From Lentzea fradiae (GTDB taxonomy: Bacteria; Actinomycetota; Actinomycetes; Mycobacteriales; Pseudonocardiaceae), in the NCBI RefSeq assembly GCF_900100955.1, contig NZ_FNCC01000004.1:468337-532336 (forward strand): a stretch of DNA of 64,000 nt. The letters run 5' to 3'. The notes beneath the pieces were generated by a model, which ran no database searches, was not told where the DNA came from, and worked only from the letters and a program-made list of their open reading frames with translations. Positions 29,140 to 37,385 of this stretch are shown one piece after another. Every line of letters begins with the position of its first letter. Within the stretch, counting starts at the first letter, position 1. A program made the translations under genes and the position numbers.

Positions 29140-29898
29140 ATGGTCGACGTTGCCCGGGACGGGTCGGTTGTCCGCATCACGATGAACCGGGTCGCCCGGC
29201 GCAACGCGTTGTCCGCCGAGCACCTGACAGAGCTGCTGGAGGCGTTCCGCGAAGCCGGTGCGTCCGACGCGGCCGGGATCGTGCTGGGCGCCGAAGGCCC
29301 GGTTTTCTCGGCAGGACACGACTTCGCGGACGTGCACGCACGTGACGAAGAGGGCGTGCGGCTGCTGCTGGAGCTGTGCACGGTGCTGATGAAGACCATC
29401 CAGGCCGTGCCGCAGGTCGTCATCGCACGAGTGCAGGGCCTGGCGACCGCCGCAGGCTGCCAGCTGGTGGCGTCCTGCGACCTCGCCGTGGCCGCGGACA
29501 CGGCAGGGTTCTCGTTGCCGGGCGGCAAAGCCGGGTGGTTCTGCCACACGCCCGCGGTGCCGGTCGCGAGGTCGATCGGCCGCAAGCGGCTGATGGAGCT
29601 GGTGCTGACCGGCGACGTCATCGACGCGGCGACGGCCGTGGACTGGGGCCTGATCAACCGCGCGGTGCCCGCCGCCGAGCTGGACACCGCCGTCGACGAC
29701 CTGCTGGCACGGGCGACGCGCGGCAGCCGGGCGTCCAAGGCCGTCGGCAAGCGCACGATCTACGCGCAGCTCGACCGGCCGGAGGCGGACGCCTACGAGA
29801 TCGCGCTGGCCGTCATGGCGGAGACGTCGCAGTCGCCGTCGGCCAAGGAGGGACGGGCGTCGTTCCTGGAGAAGCGCTCGCCTGTCTGGCCCGACTAG
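29140..29898 (+). CDS. Crotonase-superfamily protein (ECHDC3-like), both catalytic Glu absent
   Basis: A 252-aa crotonase fold. GPVFSAGHDFADVHARDE supplies the first oxyanion-hole segment and GLATAAGCQLVASCDLAVAADTAGFSLPGGKAGWFCHTPAVPV the second. In canonical enoyl-CoA hydratases GGGCE and QPE provide two catalytic glutamates; here they read AGCQ and LPG, so simple hydratase activity is doubtful. The pattern resembles ECHDC3-type enoyl-CoA hydratase-like proteins. It begins 18 nt after the mutase gene but probably has its own leaderless promoter. Confidence 0.8.
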   Translation: MVDVARDGSVVRITMNRVARRNALSAEHLTELLEAFREAGASDAAGIVLGAEGPVFSAGHDFADVHARDEEGVRLLLELCTVLMKTIQAVPQVVIARVQGLATAAGCQLVASCDLAVAADTAGFSLPGGKAGWFCHTPAVPVARSIGRKRLMELVLTGDVIDAATAVDWGLINRAVPAAELDTAVDDLLARATRGSRASKAVGKRTIYAQLDRPEADAYEIALAVMAETSQSPSAKEGRASFLEKRSPVWPD

Positions 29899-29899
29899 G

Positions 29900-30742
29900 T
29901 CACGTCGCCGCAGGCATCCACAGGGGCACGGGCACCTTCTCCCGCGCATCGGCTTCCCGCGTCGCCCGACTGGTCGCCAGCAGCTTCAACGCGTCCGCGT
30001 TCGGGCCCGGCTCGGCCTGGTAGACGACCAACGTCTGCCCACGGGCGTCCCGCACGTCGAACGCGTGGTAGCTCAGCCTCAGCGGGCCGACCGCCGGATG
30101 CACGAACTCCTTGGCGTCCTGGGTCTTCCCGCGCACCTCGTGGTGTTCCCACAAAGCGCGGAACTCGCTGCTCCTGCTCAGTTCCGCAACCATCAGCCGC
30201 AGGCGGGGCGATCTCGGGTCGGCGGTCTGCCGCAGGTGTGCGACGGTGCTTTGCGCGACCCAGTTCCAGCGCGGGTAGAAGCTCCTCGCCGCCGGGTCGA
30301 GGAACGTCATCCTGGCGGCGTTGTCGGCGGGGGAGAACGGCTCGTAGAGGGCTTCGGCCAGTGGGTTCATCGCCAGCACGTCGAGCACGCCGTTCATCAC
30401 GAACGCCGGCACGTCGTGCCAGCCGTCGAGCAGCCTGCGCAGTTCGGGGCTCACGTTGTCGGTCGTGTGGCCCTCGTCGGCGGCGACTCCGGCGAGGCGG
30501 TGCAGGTGCGTTCGGGCGTCGGTGTCGAGGCGCAACGCGCGGCTGAGCGCGTCGAGGACCTGTGCGGACGGGTTGGTCTCGCGGCCCTGTTCGAGGCGGG
30601 CGTAGTAGTCGGCGCTCACGCCGGCCAGTACCGCCACCTCCTCCCGCCGCAGGCCCTTGACCTTGCGCTGGGTGTGGCTCGGCAGGCCGGTGGACTCGGG
30701 GTCGACGCGGGCGCGGTGGGCTTTGAGGAACTCGCCGAGCAT
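29900..30742 (-). CDS. XRE regulator with MmyB-like ligand-binding domain
   Basis: A 280-aa repressor-type regulator. The N-terminal helix-turn-helix (about residues 25-75, GLRREEVAVLAGVSADYYARLEQGRE) is followed by an MmyB/MLTR ligand-binding PAS-like domain (about 100-270; FVMNGVLDVLAMNPLAEALY and RWNWVAQSTVAHLR are characteristic). Start ATG 30742. It is divergent from an SDR gene, a very common arrangement in which the regulator controls the neighbouring oxidoreductase. A likely operator lies between them at 30768-30806. Confidence 0.88.
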   Translation of the reverse strand: MLGEFLKAHRARVDPESTGLPSHTQRKVKGLRREEVAVLAGVSADYYARLEQGRETNPSAQVLDALSRALRLDTDARTHLHRLAGVAADEGHTTDNVSPELRRLLDGWHDVPAFVMNGVLDVLAMNPLAEALYEPFSPADNAARMTFLDPAARSFYPRWNWVAQSTVAHLRQTADPRSPRLRLMVAELSRSSEFRALWEHHEVRGKTQDAKEFVHPAVGPLRLSYHAFDVRDARGQTLVVYQAEPGPNADALKLLATSRATREADAREKVPVPLWMPAAT

Positions 30743-30767
30743 GGTTCCCGAGGGTATCGGCGGTGCC

Positions 30768-30806
30768 CGCGTGCTGCCTGGGTGTGGCGCACCTGGGCAG
30801 CACGCG
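30768..30806. promoter_or_regulatory. Long inverted repeat between XRE regulator and SDR
   Basis: Arms CGCGTGCTGCC (30768-30778) and GGCAGCACGCG (30796-30806) are exact reverse complements with a 17-nt centre. This is a likely operator for the divergent regulator. Confidence 0.5.
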
Positions 30807-30859
30807 CCTCGGGCGAAGGCGTCCTGGCCGGTCCGGTGGCGCGCGCTGATCTTTGTGTC

Positions 30860-31561
30860 ATGAGCAAAGTCGTGGTGATCAGTGGAGCTTCCAGCGGGAT
30901 CGGCGAGGCGACGGCCCGCGTCCTGGCCGCCGCCGGGCACCGGGTGTTCCTCGGGGCACGTCGCGAGGACAGGCTGGCGGCGCTGGCGGCCGAGATCGGT
31001 GCCGCTCACGCGCCGTTGGACGTGACCTCGCGCGAGTCCTTCCGGTCGTTCGTGGACGCGGCCGTCGAGCGGTACGGCAGGGTCGACGTGCTGGTGAACA
31101 ACGCGGGCGTGATGCCGTTGTCCCTCATGGGTTCCCTCAAGGTCGACGAGTGGGACCGCATGGTGGACGTCAACCTCAAGGGCGTGCTGAACGGCATCGC
31201 CGCCGTGCTGCCCCGGTTCACCGGCGGCGGGCACGTCGTGAACGTCGCCTCGGTCGGCGCGCACATGGTCATGCCGACCGCCGCCGTGTACTGCGCAACG
31301 AAGTACGCGGTGTGGGCGTTGTCCGAGGGACTGCGCCAGGAACGCCAGGACGTGCGCGTCACCGTGGTCTCGCCCGGCGCCACGGCGTCCGAGCTGACGG
31401 ACGGCATCACCGACGACTTCGCGGCCTCGGTGATGGAGGAGTTCGTCAGGAAGGCGCTTCCGGCGTCCGCCATCGGTGAGGCCATCGCGTACGCGGTCGC
31501 GCAGCCGGCGGAGGTCGACGTCAACGAGATCGTGGTCCGGCCGGTGACCCAGGACCGTTAG
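30860..31561 (+). CDS. Short-chain dehydrogenase/reductase
   Basis: A 233-aa classical SDR using NAD(P)H. It has the cofactor motif SGASSGIG at residues 9-16, NNAG, a Ser-rich strand VNVASVGAHM, and the catalytic pair Tyr-xxx-Lys in YCATK. Substrate unknown; such SDRs beside MmyB-type regulators are usually stress- or xenobiotic-responsive. Start ATG 30860. It converges with the next gene, sharing the sequence TTAG for both stops. Confidence 0.9.
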   Translation: MSKVVVISGASSGIGEATARVLAAAGHRVFLGARREDRLAALAAEIGAAHAPLDVTSRESFRSFVDAAVERYGRVDVLVNNAGVMPLSLMGSLKVDEWDRMVDVNLKGVLNGIAAVLPRFTGGGHVVNVASVGAHMVMPTAAVYCATKYAVWALSEGLRQERQDVRVTVVSPGATASELTDGITDDFAASVMEEFVRKALPASAIGEAIAYAVAQPAEVDVNEIVVRPVTQDR

Positions 31562-31968
31562 GCGCCGGTGGTCGAGCCGGGCCGCAGGATCATCAGCACG
31601 GTCACGGTCGCCCACAGCAGGTTGAACACGCCCGTGTACAGGGCGAGCCGCTTCACGTCCCTGGTCCTCAACGCCTTCTCCTGACCGGGGATGACCTTGA
31701 GGACCAGCACGAACGCGGCGGCCGTCGTGAGCGCGATCGACACGACCACCCACGGGTGGCCGGTCACGCCCATCACGCCGGCCGTCGCGAACCCGAACAC
31801 CGGCACCGAGATGCCGATGAGCGCGTAGACGCGGCAGATCCGGTGCAGCAGCGCCGGGTTCCCGTCCGCGGCGCGCACGGCCTTCGGGAACATGCTCGCC
31901 GCGACCGTGACCGGGCCGATCGCGATGATCGCGGCCAGGACGTGCAGCGAGAGGAACAGCTTGCTCAC
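31558..31968 (-). CDS. Four-helix membrane protein (DUF2269-like)
   Basis: A 136-aa protein with four hydrophobic helices (LFLSLHVLAAIIAIGPVTVAA; YALIGISVPVFGFATAGVMG; WVVVSIALTTAAAFVLVL; LYTGVFNLLWATVTVLMIL). Length and pattern resemble DUF2269 integral membrane proteins. The GTG start overlaps the stop of the DJ-1-like gene by 4 nt and GGAGGG precedes it, so they form an operon. Function unknown. Confidence 0.75.
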   Translation of the reverse strand: MSKLFLSLHVLAAIIAIGPVTVAASMFPKAVRAADGNPALLHRICRVYALIGISVPVFGFATAGVMGVTGHPWVVVSIALTTAAAFVLVLKVIPGQEKALRTRDVKRLALYTGVFNLLWATVTVLMILRPGSTTGA

Positions 31969-32546
31969 GCCGCCCTCCACACGGTGCCGCGGCGCTCGTG
32001 GCCGAACAGCTCCTCGACGGTCAGGGCCTGCTGGACGCCGACCTCGCGTTCGAGCAGGTACAGGCCGAGGTCGACGCCGGAGCTGATGCCGGCGGCGGTC
32101 ACCAGGTCGCCGTCGTCGACGATGCGGACGCGGTGGGCGTTCACCCCCATGGACTCCAGCACGTGCAGCCCGACGAAGGTGGTGGTCGCGTTGCGGCCCT
32201 TGATGAGCCCGGCGATGGCCAGCAGCACCGATCCGCCGCACACGGTCGCGATGACCGCGTTCGTCTCCTTCAGCACCGGCCCGACCGTGGACGCGCCGGC
32301 GGCGAGCAGGGGGATCACCTCGTCCTCGGTGAAGGCGGCCGCGCCGGGGACGACAATCACGCCCCCCGCCTGCGGGTCGAGCTTCCCGGTGGCGCGCAGG
32401 GACAGCATGTCCAGCCCCGCGGGGACCTCGCGCGGTCCCTCCGCCGTCACCAGCTCGGCTTCGACCCCGCCCGCGACCAGCGTCTCGTAGGGGCCGATCG
32501 CGTCCAGCGCGTCGAAGCCGTCGAACAGCACTACCTGAGCTTTCAC
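31965..32546 (-). CDS. DJ-1/PfpI family protein
   Basis: A 193-aa class I glutamine amidotransferase-like domain of the DJ-1/PfpI superfamily. The nucleophile elbow is ATVCGGSVLLA with Cys, and the N-terminal strand VVLFDGFDALDAIGPYETL matches the isonitrile-hydratase/GlxA-N-terminal subgroup. ATG 32546. It is divergent from a GlxA-type regulator whose N-terminal domain belongs to the same superfamily, so the regulator probably controls this operon. Confidence 0.88.
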   Translation of the reverse strand: MKAQVVLFDGFDALDAIGPYETLVAGGVEAELVTAEGPREVPAGLDMLSLRATGKLDPQAGGVIVVPGAAAFTEDEVIPLLAAGASTVGPVLKETNAVIATVCGGSVLLAIAGLIKGRNATTTFVGLHVLESMGVNAHRVRIVDDGDLVTAAGISSGVDLGLYLLEREVGVQQALTVEELFGHERRGTVWRAA

Positions 32547-32641
32547 TTCAGCACTCCTCGCGTTCGGTGATCACACCGTAGGAGCGCGGAGACGTGGGCA
32601 GAACTGGCTGGAATGCCATGTTCCAACGGATTCTCGCCAGC

Positions 32642-32647
32642 TACAGT
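32642..32647 (+). promoter_or_regulatory. Leaderless -10 of the GlxA-type regulator (TACAGT)
   Basis: TACAGT ends 7 nt before GTG 32655; this supports that start over the open upstream frame. Confidence 0.45.
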
Positions 32648-32654
32648 CGGGGTC

Positions 32655-33575
32655 GTGCACGAGGTGGCGGTGGTGGCGATGGACAGCGTGGTCCCGTTCG
32701 ACTTCGCGACGCCGGTCGACGCGTTCAACTGGGTCGACCGGTACCGGGTGCGGGTCTGCGGTCCGAAGAGGACCGCCGACGCGGGCTGTTTCGAGGTGAA
32801 AGTCCCGCACGGTCTGGAAATCCTGTCCGAAGTGGACACGATCATGCTGCCGGGCCACGACCCGGACATGGTCGTGCCCAAGCCGGTCGTCGAGGCGCTG
32901 AGGAAGGCAGCGGCGCGCGGCACCCGGATCGCGTCGATCTGCACGGGCGCGTTCGTCTTCGCGGCGACGGGGCTGCTCGACGGCCTCCGCGTGACGACGC
33001 ACTGGCTGGGCGCCGAGAAGCTGGCCGCCCGGTACCCGGCCCTGGAGGTCGACCCGGACGTGCTCTACGTCGACAACGGGCAGTTCCTCACGTCCGCCGG
33101 CGCCGCGGCGGGGCTGGACCTGTGCCTGCACATGATCCGGCGCGACCACGGCTCGGCGGTGGCGGCCGACGCGGCCAGGTTCGCCGTCATGCCGCTGGAA
33201 CGCGAGGGCGGGCAGGCGCAGTTCATCGTGACGCCGCCCGCCACGCCTCAGGGCGCCGAGCTGGAGCCGTTGCTGAAGTGGATGGAGAGCAACGCCGCGC
33301 GCGAGCTGACGCTGGAGGACCTCGCGCGGCAGGCGGGCATGAGCACGCGGACGCTGAACCGGCGCTTCCGCGACCAGACCGGGACCACGCCGCTGCAGTG
33401 GCTGCACCGGGCGAGGATCCGCCAGGCGCAGCACCTGCTGGAGACGACGAGGGACCCGGTCGAGCTGATCGCGAGCAGGGTCGGGTTCGGGTCGGCCACG
33501 GCGTTCCGCGACAGGTTCAAGCGGATCGCCGGGACCTCGCCGCAGAGCTACCGGGCGGCCTTCCAGAGCCCTTAG
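32655..33575 (+). CDS. GlxA-family AraC-type transcription regulator
   Basis: A 306-aa protein with an N-terminal DJ-1/PfpI-like domain (about residues 1-185, with SICTGAFVFAATGLLDG at the nucleophile elbow) and a C-terminal AraC double helix-turn-helix (LEDLARQAGMSTRTLNRRF and PVELIASRVGFGSATAFRDRF). The start is GTG 32655; earlier in-frame codons lack support. It is divergent from the DJ-1/DUF2269 operon, its probable target. Confidence 0.9.
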   Translation: MHEVAVVAMDSVVPFDFATPVDAFNWVDRYRVRVCGPKRTADAGCFEVKVPHGLEILSEVDTIMLPGHDPDMVVPKPVVEALRKAAARGTRIASICTGAFVFAATGLLDGLRVTTHWLGAEKLAARYPALEVDPDVLYVDNGQFLTSAGAAAGLDLCLHMIRRDHGSAVAADAARFAVMPLEREGGQAQFIVTPPATPQGAELEPLLKWMESNAARELTLEDLARQAGMSTRTLNRRFRDQTGTTPLQWLHRARIRQAQHLLETTRDPVELIASRVGFGSATAFRDRFKRIAGTSPQSYRAAFQSP

Positions 33576-33579
33576 CTCG

Positions 33580-34116
33580 TCAGGGCTGGGAGTGCTCGTG
33601 CAGCAGCAGGAGCGTGTAGGCGGCGATGGACTGGGCGTCGGTGATCTCGCCCTTGGAGATCATCAGCTCGAAGTCGGCGCGAGGGAACCAGGCCGAGCGC
33701 ATGTCCTGCTCCTCGAGCTCCCGCTCGTGGAAGCCCTCGGTCAGCTCGGTGGCGAGGAAGACGCGCCCGCGCTGCGACGACATGCCGGGCGCGACGTCGA
33801 GGAGGCCCAGCTCGACGAGCTTGCCCGCGCGCAGCCCGGTCTCCTCGCGCAGCTCGCGCCTGGCCAGCTCCAGCGGGTCGGCGTCGGCGCGGTCCGGCGC
33901 GGTGCCCTGCGGGAACTCCCAGCGGCGCAGGCCGAGCGGGTAGCGGAACTGCTCGACGAGACGGATGCGCTCGCCGTCGAGCGGGATGACCAGCGCGTAG
34001 TCGGGCTTGTCGACCACGCCGTAGATGCCCTCAGTGCCGTCCGCGCGGCGGATCGGATCTTCCCTGATGGTCATCCACGGGTTTGCGTACACCAGACGGG
34101 TGCCGAGGCTTTCCAC
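33580..34116 (-). CDS. NUDIX hydrolase, ADP-ribose pyrophosphatase-like
   Basis: A 178-aa NUDIX protein hydrolysing nucleoside diphosphates linked to X. The Nudix box is visible as GTAPDRADADPLELARRELREETGL, here at about residues 85-109, with the metal-binding REL-REE core. A preceding VVDKPDYALVIPLDGERIRLVEQFRYPLG strand is typical of ADP-sugar pyrophosphatases. GTG 34116 is chosen because TACGGT lies 7 nt upstream; GTG 34152 is an alternative. Divergent from nucS. Confidence 0.88.
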   Translation of the reverse strand: MESLGTRLVYANPWMTIREDPIRRADGTEGIYGVVDKPDYALVIPLDGERIRLVEQFRYPLGLRRWEFPQGTAPDRADADPLELARRELREETGLRAGKLVELGLLDVAPGMSSQRGRVFLATELTEGFHERELEEQDMRSAWFPRADFELMISKGEITDAQSIAAYTLLLLHEHSQP

Positions 34117-34123
34117 GGCACGG

Positions 34124-34129
34124 ACCGTA
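34124..34129 (-). promoter_or_regulatory. Leaderless -10 of the NUDIX gene (TACGGT)
   Basis: TACGGT on the minus strand, 7 nt before GTG 34116. Confidence 0.4.
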
Positions 34130-34158
34130 CCTAACGGCCGGATCGTGGACACACCCCG

Positions 34159-34164
34159 TAGCCT
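34159..34164 (+). promoter_or_regulatory. Leaderless -10 of nucS (TAGCCT)
   Basis: TAGCCT ends 6 nt before GTG 34171. Confidence 0.5.
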
Positions 34165-34170
34165 GTCGCG

Positions 34171-34830
34171 GTGCGTCTCGTCATCGCTCGCTGCCAGGTC
34201 GACTACGTAGGCCGACTCACCGCCCATCTGCCCATGGCCCAGCGCCTGCTGCTCATCAAGGCCGACGGTTCGGTGTCGATCCACTCCGACGACCGCGCCT
34301 ACAAGCCGCTGAACTGGATGAGCCCGCCCTGCTGGCTGATCGAGGACCCGGACATCTGGACCGTGCAGAACAAGGCGGGGGAGAAGCTGATCATCACCCT
34401 CGACGAGGTGCTGCACGACTCGAAGCACGAGCTGGGCCCCGAGCCCGGCCTGCGCAAGGACGGCGTCGAGGCCGACCTGCAGAAGCTGCTCGCCGAGCAC
34501 GTCACGACCCTGGGCGAGGGCTGGACGCTGGTGCGCCGCGAGTTCCCGACGCCGATCGGCCCGGTCGACCTGATGTGCCGCGACGCCAAGGGCGGCTCGG
34601 TGGCGGTCGAGATCAAGCGCCGCGGCGAGATCGACGGCGTCGAGCAGCTCACGCGGTACCTGGAGCTGCTGAACCGCGACCCGCTGCTGGCGCCGGTGGC
34701 AGGCGTGTTCGCCGCGCAGCAGATCAAGCCGCAGGCGCGGACGCTGGCCGAGGACCGCGGCATCCGCTGCGTGGTGCTGGACTACGACGCGTTGCGCGGG
34801 ATCGAGCCGGACGAGTTCCGCCTCTTCTGA
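34171..34830 (+). CDS. nucS: Mismatch-specific endonuclease NucS/EndoMS
   Basis: A 219-aa DNA endonuclease that replaces MutS/MutL mismatch repair in most actinobacteria by making double-strand cuts at mismatches. The N-terminal DNA-binding/dimerisation domain starts [15 protein letters not shown], and the C-terminal RecB-like nuclease domain has a D-(n)-ExK core in [22 protein letters not shown]. The extreme C-terminus DEFRLF matches a sliding-clamp-binding motif. GTG 34171 is leaderless. Its presence on the murA side of the atp locus is conserved in mycobacteria too. Confidence 0.95.
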   Translation: MRLVIARCQVDYVGRLTAHLPMAQRLLLIKADGSVSIHSDDRAYKPLNWMSPPCWLIEDPDIWTVQNKAGEKLIITLDEVLHDSKHELGPEPGLRKDGVEADLQKLLAEHVTTLGEGWTLVRREFPTPIGPVDLMCRDAKGGSVAVEIKRRGEIDGVEQLTRYLELLNRDPLLAPVAGVFAAQQIKPQARTLAEDRGIRCVVLDYDALRGIEPDEFRLF

Positions 34831-34831
34831 G

Positions 34832-35023
34832 TCACCGGCTGACCATCAGGCCGACGGCCTCGATCGCCGCCTGGAGCGAGTGGCCGGGGCCGGCGGTCTC
34901 CCGGGCGAGCTTGACCGCCTGCACCGGCTTGCCCGCGACGACCAGGTCCATGAGTCGGTCCAGAGTCTCGTCCGGCAGCGATTCGAGCAGGGCGAACGCG
35001 GCTTCGTCGCGCGCTTCCGTCAT
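34832..35023 (-). CDS. Small protein resembling an L7/L12 C-terminal-like domain
   Basis: A 63-aa protein: helical, with LPDETLDRLMDLVVAGKPVQAVKLARETAG then LQAAIEAVGLM, a pattern reminiscent of the ribosomal L7/L12 C-terminal fold seen in many small actinobacterial proteins. Start ATG 35023 is backed by a leaderless -10. It is convergent with nucS with no gap. Function unknown. Confidence 0.65.
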   Translation of the reverse strand: MTEARDEAAFALLESLPDETLDRLMDLVVAGKPVQAVKLARETAGPGHSLQAAIEAVGLMVSR

Positions 35024-35029
35024 GCCCTG

Positions 35030-35035
35030 AGCCTA
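35030..35035 (-). promoter_or_regulatory. Leaderless -10 of the L7/L12-like small gene (TAGGCT)
   Basis: TAGGCT on the minus strand ends 6 nt before ATG 35023. Further upstream, towards the symporter, CGTGATCACG (35112-35121) is a perfect palindrome that could bind a CRP-like regulator. Confidence 0.45.
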
Positions 35036-35208
35036 GGCGCCGCGGGCTCACGCACGCGCTGGTTTTCTCTCCTCCCGGCTTCAACGAGCGACCCGTCGCA
35101 TGCCGTGGTTTCGTGATCACGCACACGGGGTAAGACCTCGCGCACCTGGAGTACTGTCCTCTCCTGGTCGGTGTTGTTCGACTTTGTTGGAAGTCTTGGA
35201 GGTGGGCA

Positions 35209-36906
35209 GTGTCGGTGTCGGTGCTGGCCGAAGCGGACCTGCGGCTCGACGCGGGGCCGCTCGACTACGCGTTGCTGGTCATCTACTTCGTGGTGGTGCT
35301 CGGCATCGGCGTCATGGCGCGGCGGTCCGTCTCCTCCAGCCTCGACTTCCTGCTGTCCGGGCGGTCCCTGCCGGCGTGGGTCACGGGTCTCGCGTTCATC
35401 TCGGCGAACCTGGGCGCGCTCGAGCTGATGGGCATGACGGCCAACGGCGCGCAGTACGGCATGGCGACGGTGCACTACTACTGGATCGGCGCCATCCCGG
35501 CGATGGTGTTCCTCGGTCTGGTGATGATGCCGTTCTATTACGGCTCGAAAGTGCGCAGTGTCCCCGAGTTCATGCGCCGCCGGTTCGGCAAACCCGCCCA
35601 CCTGGTCAACGCCGTCAGCTTCGCCGTCGCGCAGGTGCTGATCGCGGGCATCAACCTGTTCGCGCTGGCGGTGATCATCGACGCGCTGCTCGGCTGGCCG
35701 CTGCCGGTGTCCATCTGCGTCGCGGCGCTGGTGGTGCTCGCGTACACGACGCTCGGTGGTCTGAGCGCCGCGATCTACAACGAGGTGCTGCAGTTCTTCG
35801 TCATCGTGGCCGCGCTGGCGCCGCTCACGATCGTCGGCCTCATCAAGGTCGGCGGCTGGCAGGGCATCGTCGAGAAGGTCACCGACTCCGAGCAGCTGAG
35901 CGCGTGGCCCGCGACGGAGCTGACCGGCATCAACAGCCCGGTGTGGAGTGTCATCGGACTCGTGTTCGGTCTTGGGTTCGTCCTGTCGTTCGGCTACTGG
36001 ACGACGAACTTCGCCGAGGTGCAGCGCGCGATGAGCGCGAAGTCGATGTCGGCGGCCAAGCGCACGCCGATCATCGGCGCGTACCCGAAGGCGCTCATCC
36101 CGGCGATCATCATCATCCCGGGCATCATCGCCGCGTTGATCGTGCCGGAGATGACCCGGCTCAAGGCCGGTGACACGGACACCGGTGTGGCCTACAACGA
36201 CGTGCTGCCGCTGCTCATGCGCGACCTGCTGCCCAACGGCATCCTCGGCATCGCCATCACCGGTCTGCTCGCGAGCTTCATGGCCGGTGTCGCGGCGAAC
36301 GTCAGCTCGTTCAACACCGTGTTCACGTACGACCTGTGGCAGGACTACGTGAAGAAGGACCGGCCGGACGAGTACTACCTGCGCGTCGGGCGGTGGGCGA
36401 CGGTCGGCGCGTGCGTGCTCGCGATCGGCACGGCGTTCATCGCCGCGGCGCTGGGCGGGTCCAACATCATGGACTACATCCAGGCGCTGTTCTCGTTCTT
36501 CAACGCGCCGCTGTTCGCGACGTTCATCCTGGGCATGTTCTGGAAGCGGATGACGCCGACGGCGGGCTGGGTCGGTCTGCTCGCGGGCACGTTCACCGCG
36601 ATCTTCATCTACGCGGTCTCGGAGCCGTCGTTCGGCATCGAGCTGCTCGAGCTGCCCGGTCAGGGCGCGAGCTTCCTCGGCGCCGGTCTCGCGTTCGTGG
36701 TGGACATCCTGGTGAGCGTCGCGGTCACCGCGGTCACCAGGCCGAAGCCCGACAGCGAGCTGGTCGGGCTGGTCTACAGCCTGACGCCGAAGGAGGACAG
36801 GGCGCACGCCACCACCGGTGAGGACGCCGGCTGGTACCGCTCGCCCGCTCTGCTCGGTGGTGGCGTGATCGCCCTGACCGCTGTTCTCTACTTCGTCTTC
36901 GCCTGA
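35209..36906 (+). CDS. Sodium/solute symporter (SSS family)
   Basis: A 565-aa Na+-coupled transporter of the SSS (SLC5-like) family with about 13-14 transmembrane helices. Family segments: LLSGRSLPAWVTGLAFISANLGALELMGM near the N-terminus, YTTLGGLSAAIYNEVLQFFVIV, and GLLASFMAGVAANVSSFNTVFTYDLW with Na+-site Ser residues. The C-terminal part resembles sugar-type (SGLT) members more than acetate or proline permeases, but the substrate is not determinable. GTG 35209 follows TTGGAGGTG. A small membrane protein follows after 11 nt. Confidence 0.88.
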   Translation: MSVSVLAEADLRLDAGPLDYALLVIYFVVVLGIGVMARRSVSSSLDFLLSGRSLPAWVTGLAFISANLGALELMGMTANGAQYGMATVHYYWIGAIPAMVFLGLVMMPFYYGSKVRSVPEFMRRRFGKPAHLVNAVSFAVAQVLIAGINLFALAVIIDALLGWPLPVSICVAALVVLAYTTLGGLSAAIYNEVLQFFVIVAALAPLTIVGLIKVGGWQGIVEKVTDSEQLSAWPATELTGINSPVWSVIGLVFGLGFVLSFGYWTTNFAEVQRAMSAKSMSAAKRTPIIGAYPKALIPAIIIIPGIIAALIVPEMTRLKAGDTDTGVAYNDVLPLLMRDLLPNGILGIAITGLLASFMAGVAANVSSFNTVFTYDLWQDYVKKDRPDEYYLRVGRWATVGACVLAIGTAFIAAALGGSNIMDYIQALFSFFNAPLFATFILGMFWKRMTPTAGWVGLLAGTFTAIFIYAVSEPSFGIELLELPGQGASFLGAGLAFVVDILVSVAVTAVTRPKPDSELVGLVYSLTPKEDRAHATTGEDAGWYRSPALLGGGVIALTAVLYFVFA

Positions 36907-36917
36907 GGGAGGCCGTC

Positions 36918-37154
36918 ATGAGGTTGTTCGACCTGCGACTGATCATCGCGTTCCTCTTCGGCCTGTACGGCGTCGTACTGGTCGTCGTGGGCCTCGGGTT
37001 CACGAGCGAGGACGACCTGAGGAAGGCGGAAGGGGTCAACATCAACCTGTGGGCCGGTGTCGCGATGGCCGTGCTGGCCGTGGCGTTCGCCGCCTGGGCG
37101 CTGGTGCGGCCCCAGTTCGCGGACACCGACAAGCAGCCCCTCAAGGAGCTGTGA
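36918..37154 (+). CDS. Small two-helix membrane protein downstream of the symporter
   Basis: A 78-aa protein with two membrane helices (about residues 7-26 and 45-64) and a hydrophilic C-terminus. It has GAGGGAGG upstream of ATG and lies 11 nt from the symporter, so it is cotranscribed. It resembles small accessory proteins found beside some SSS transporters. Role inferred only. Confidence 0.75.
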   Translation: MRLFDLRLIIAFLFGLYGVVLVVVGLGFTSEDDLRKAEGVNINLWAGVAMAVLAVAFAAWALVRPQFADTDKQPLKEL

Positions 37155-37157
37155 CCG

Positions 37158-37280
37158 CTACGACTCCGAGCGGCCGCCGGGGTAGACGGGGTTGAACGCC
37201 TCGATCGTCCACGCGTCGAGCCAGCTGAATGCGCGGCGAATGCGGTTTCGCACGTCTCTCCTTCTCTTCGGGGTCTTCAT
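37158..37280 (-). CDS. Possible 40-aa basic/aromatic small protein
   Basis: An ATG-initiated frame on the minus strand encodes a basic N-terminus (MKTPKRRRDVRNRIRRAF) followed by SWLDAWTIEAFNPVYPGG. It occupies an otherwise empty 231-bp gap (37155-37385) and begins its stop 3 nt from the preceding gene. Its residue composition is unlike a random GC-rich frame, but no ribosome site is clear and the frame stays open further upstream. Treat as a candidate small gene. Confidence 0.3.
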   Translation of the reverse strand: MKTPKRRRDVRNRIRRAFSWLDAWTIEAFNPVYPGGRSES

Positions 37281-37385
37281 CAGGTACAGCGCGTCGATCT
37301 TCTGAATCGTTCCCGTAGCTGAGCGTGACTTAGGCCACGGGGCAAGTCGGGGTACCGGCCACGAACGCGCGGAAAGGTCGCTACC

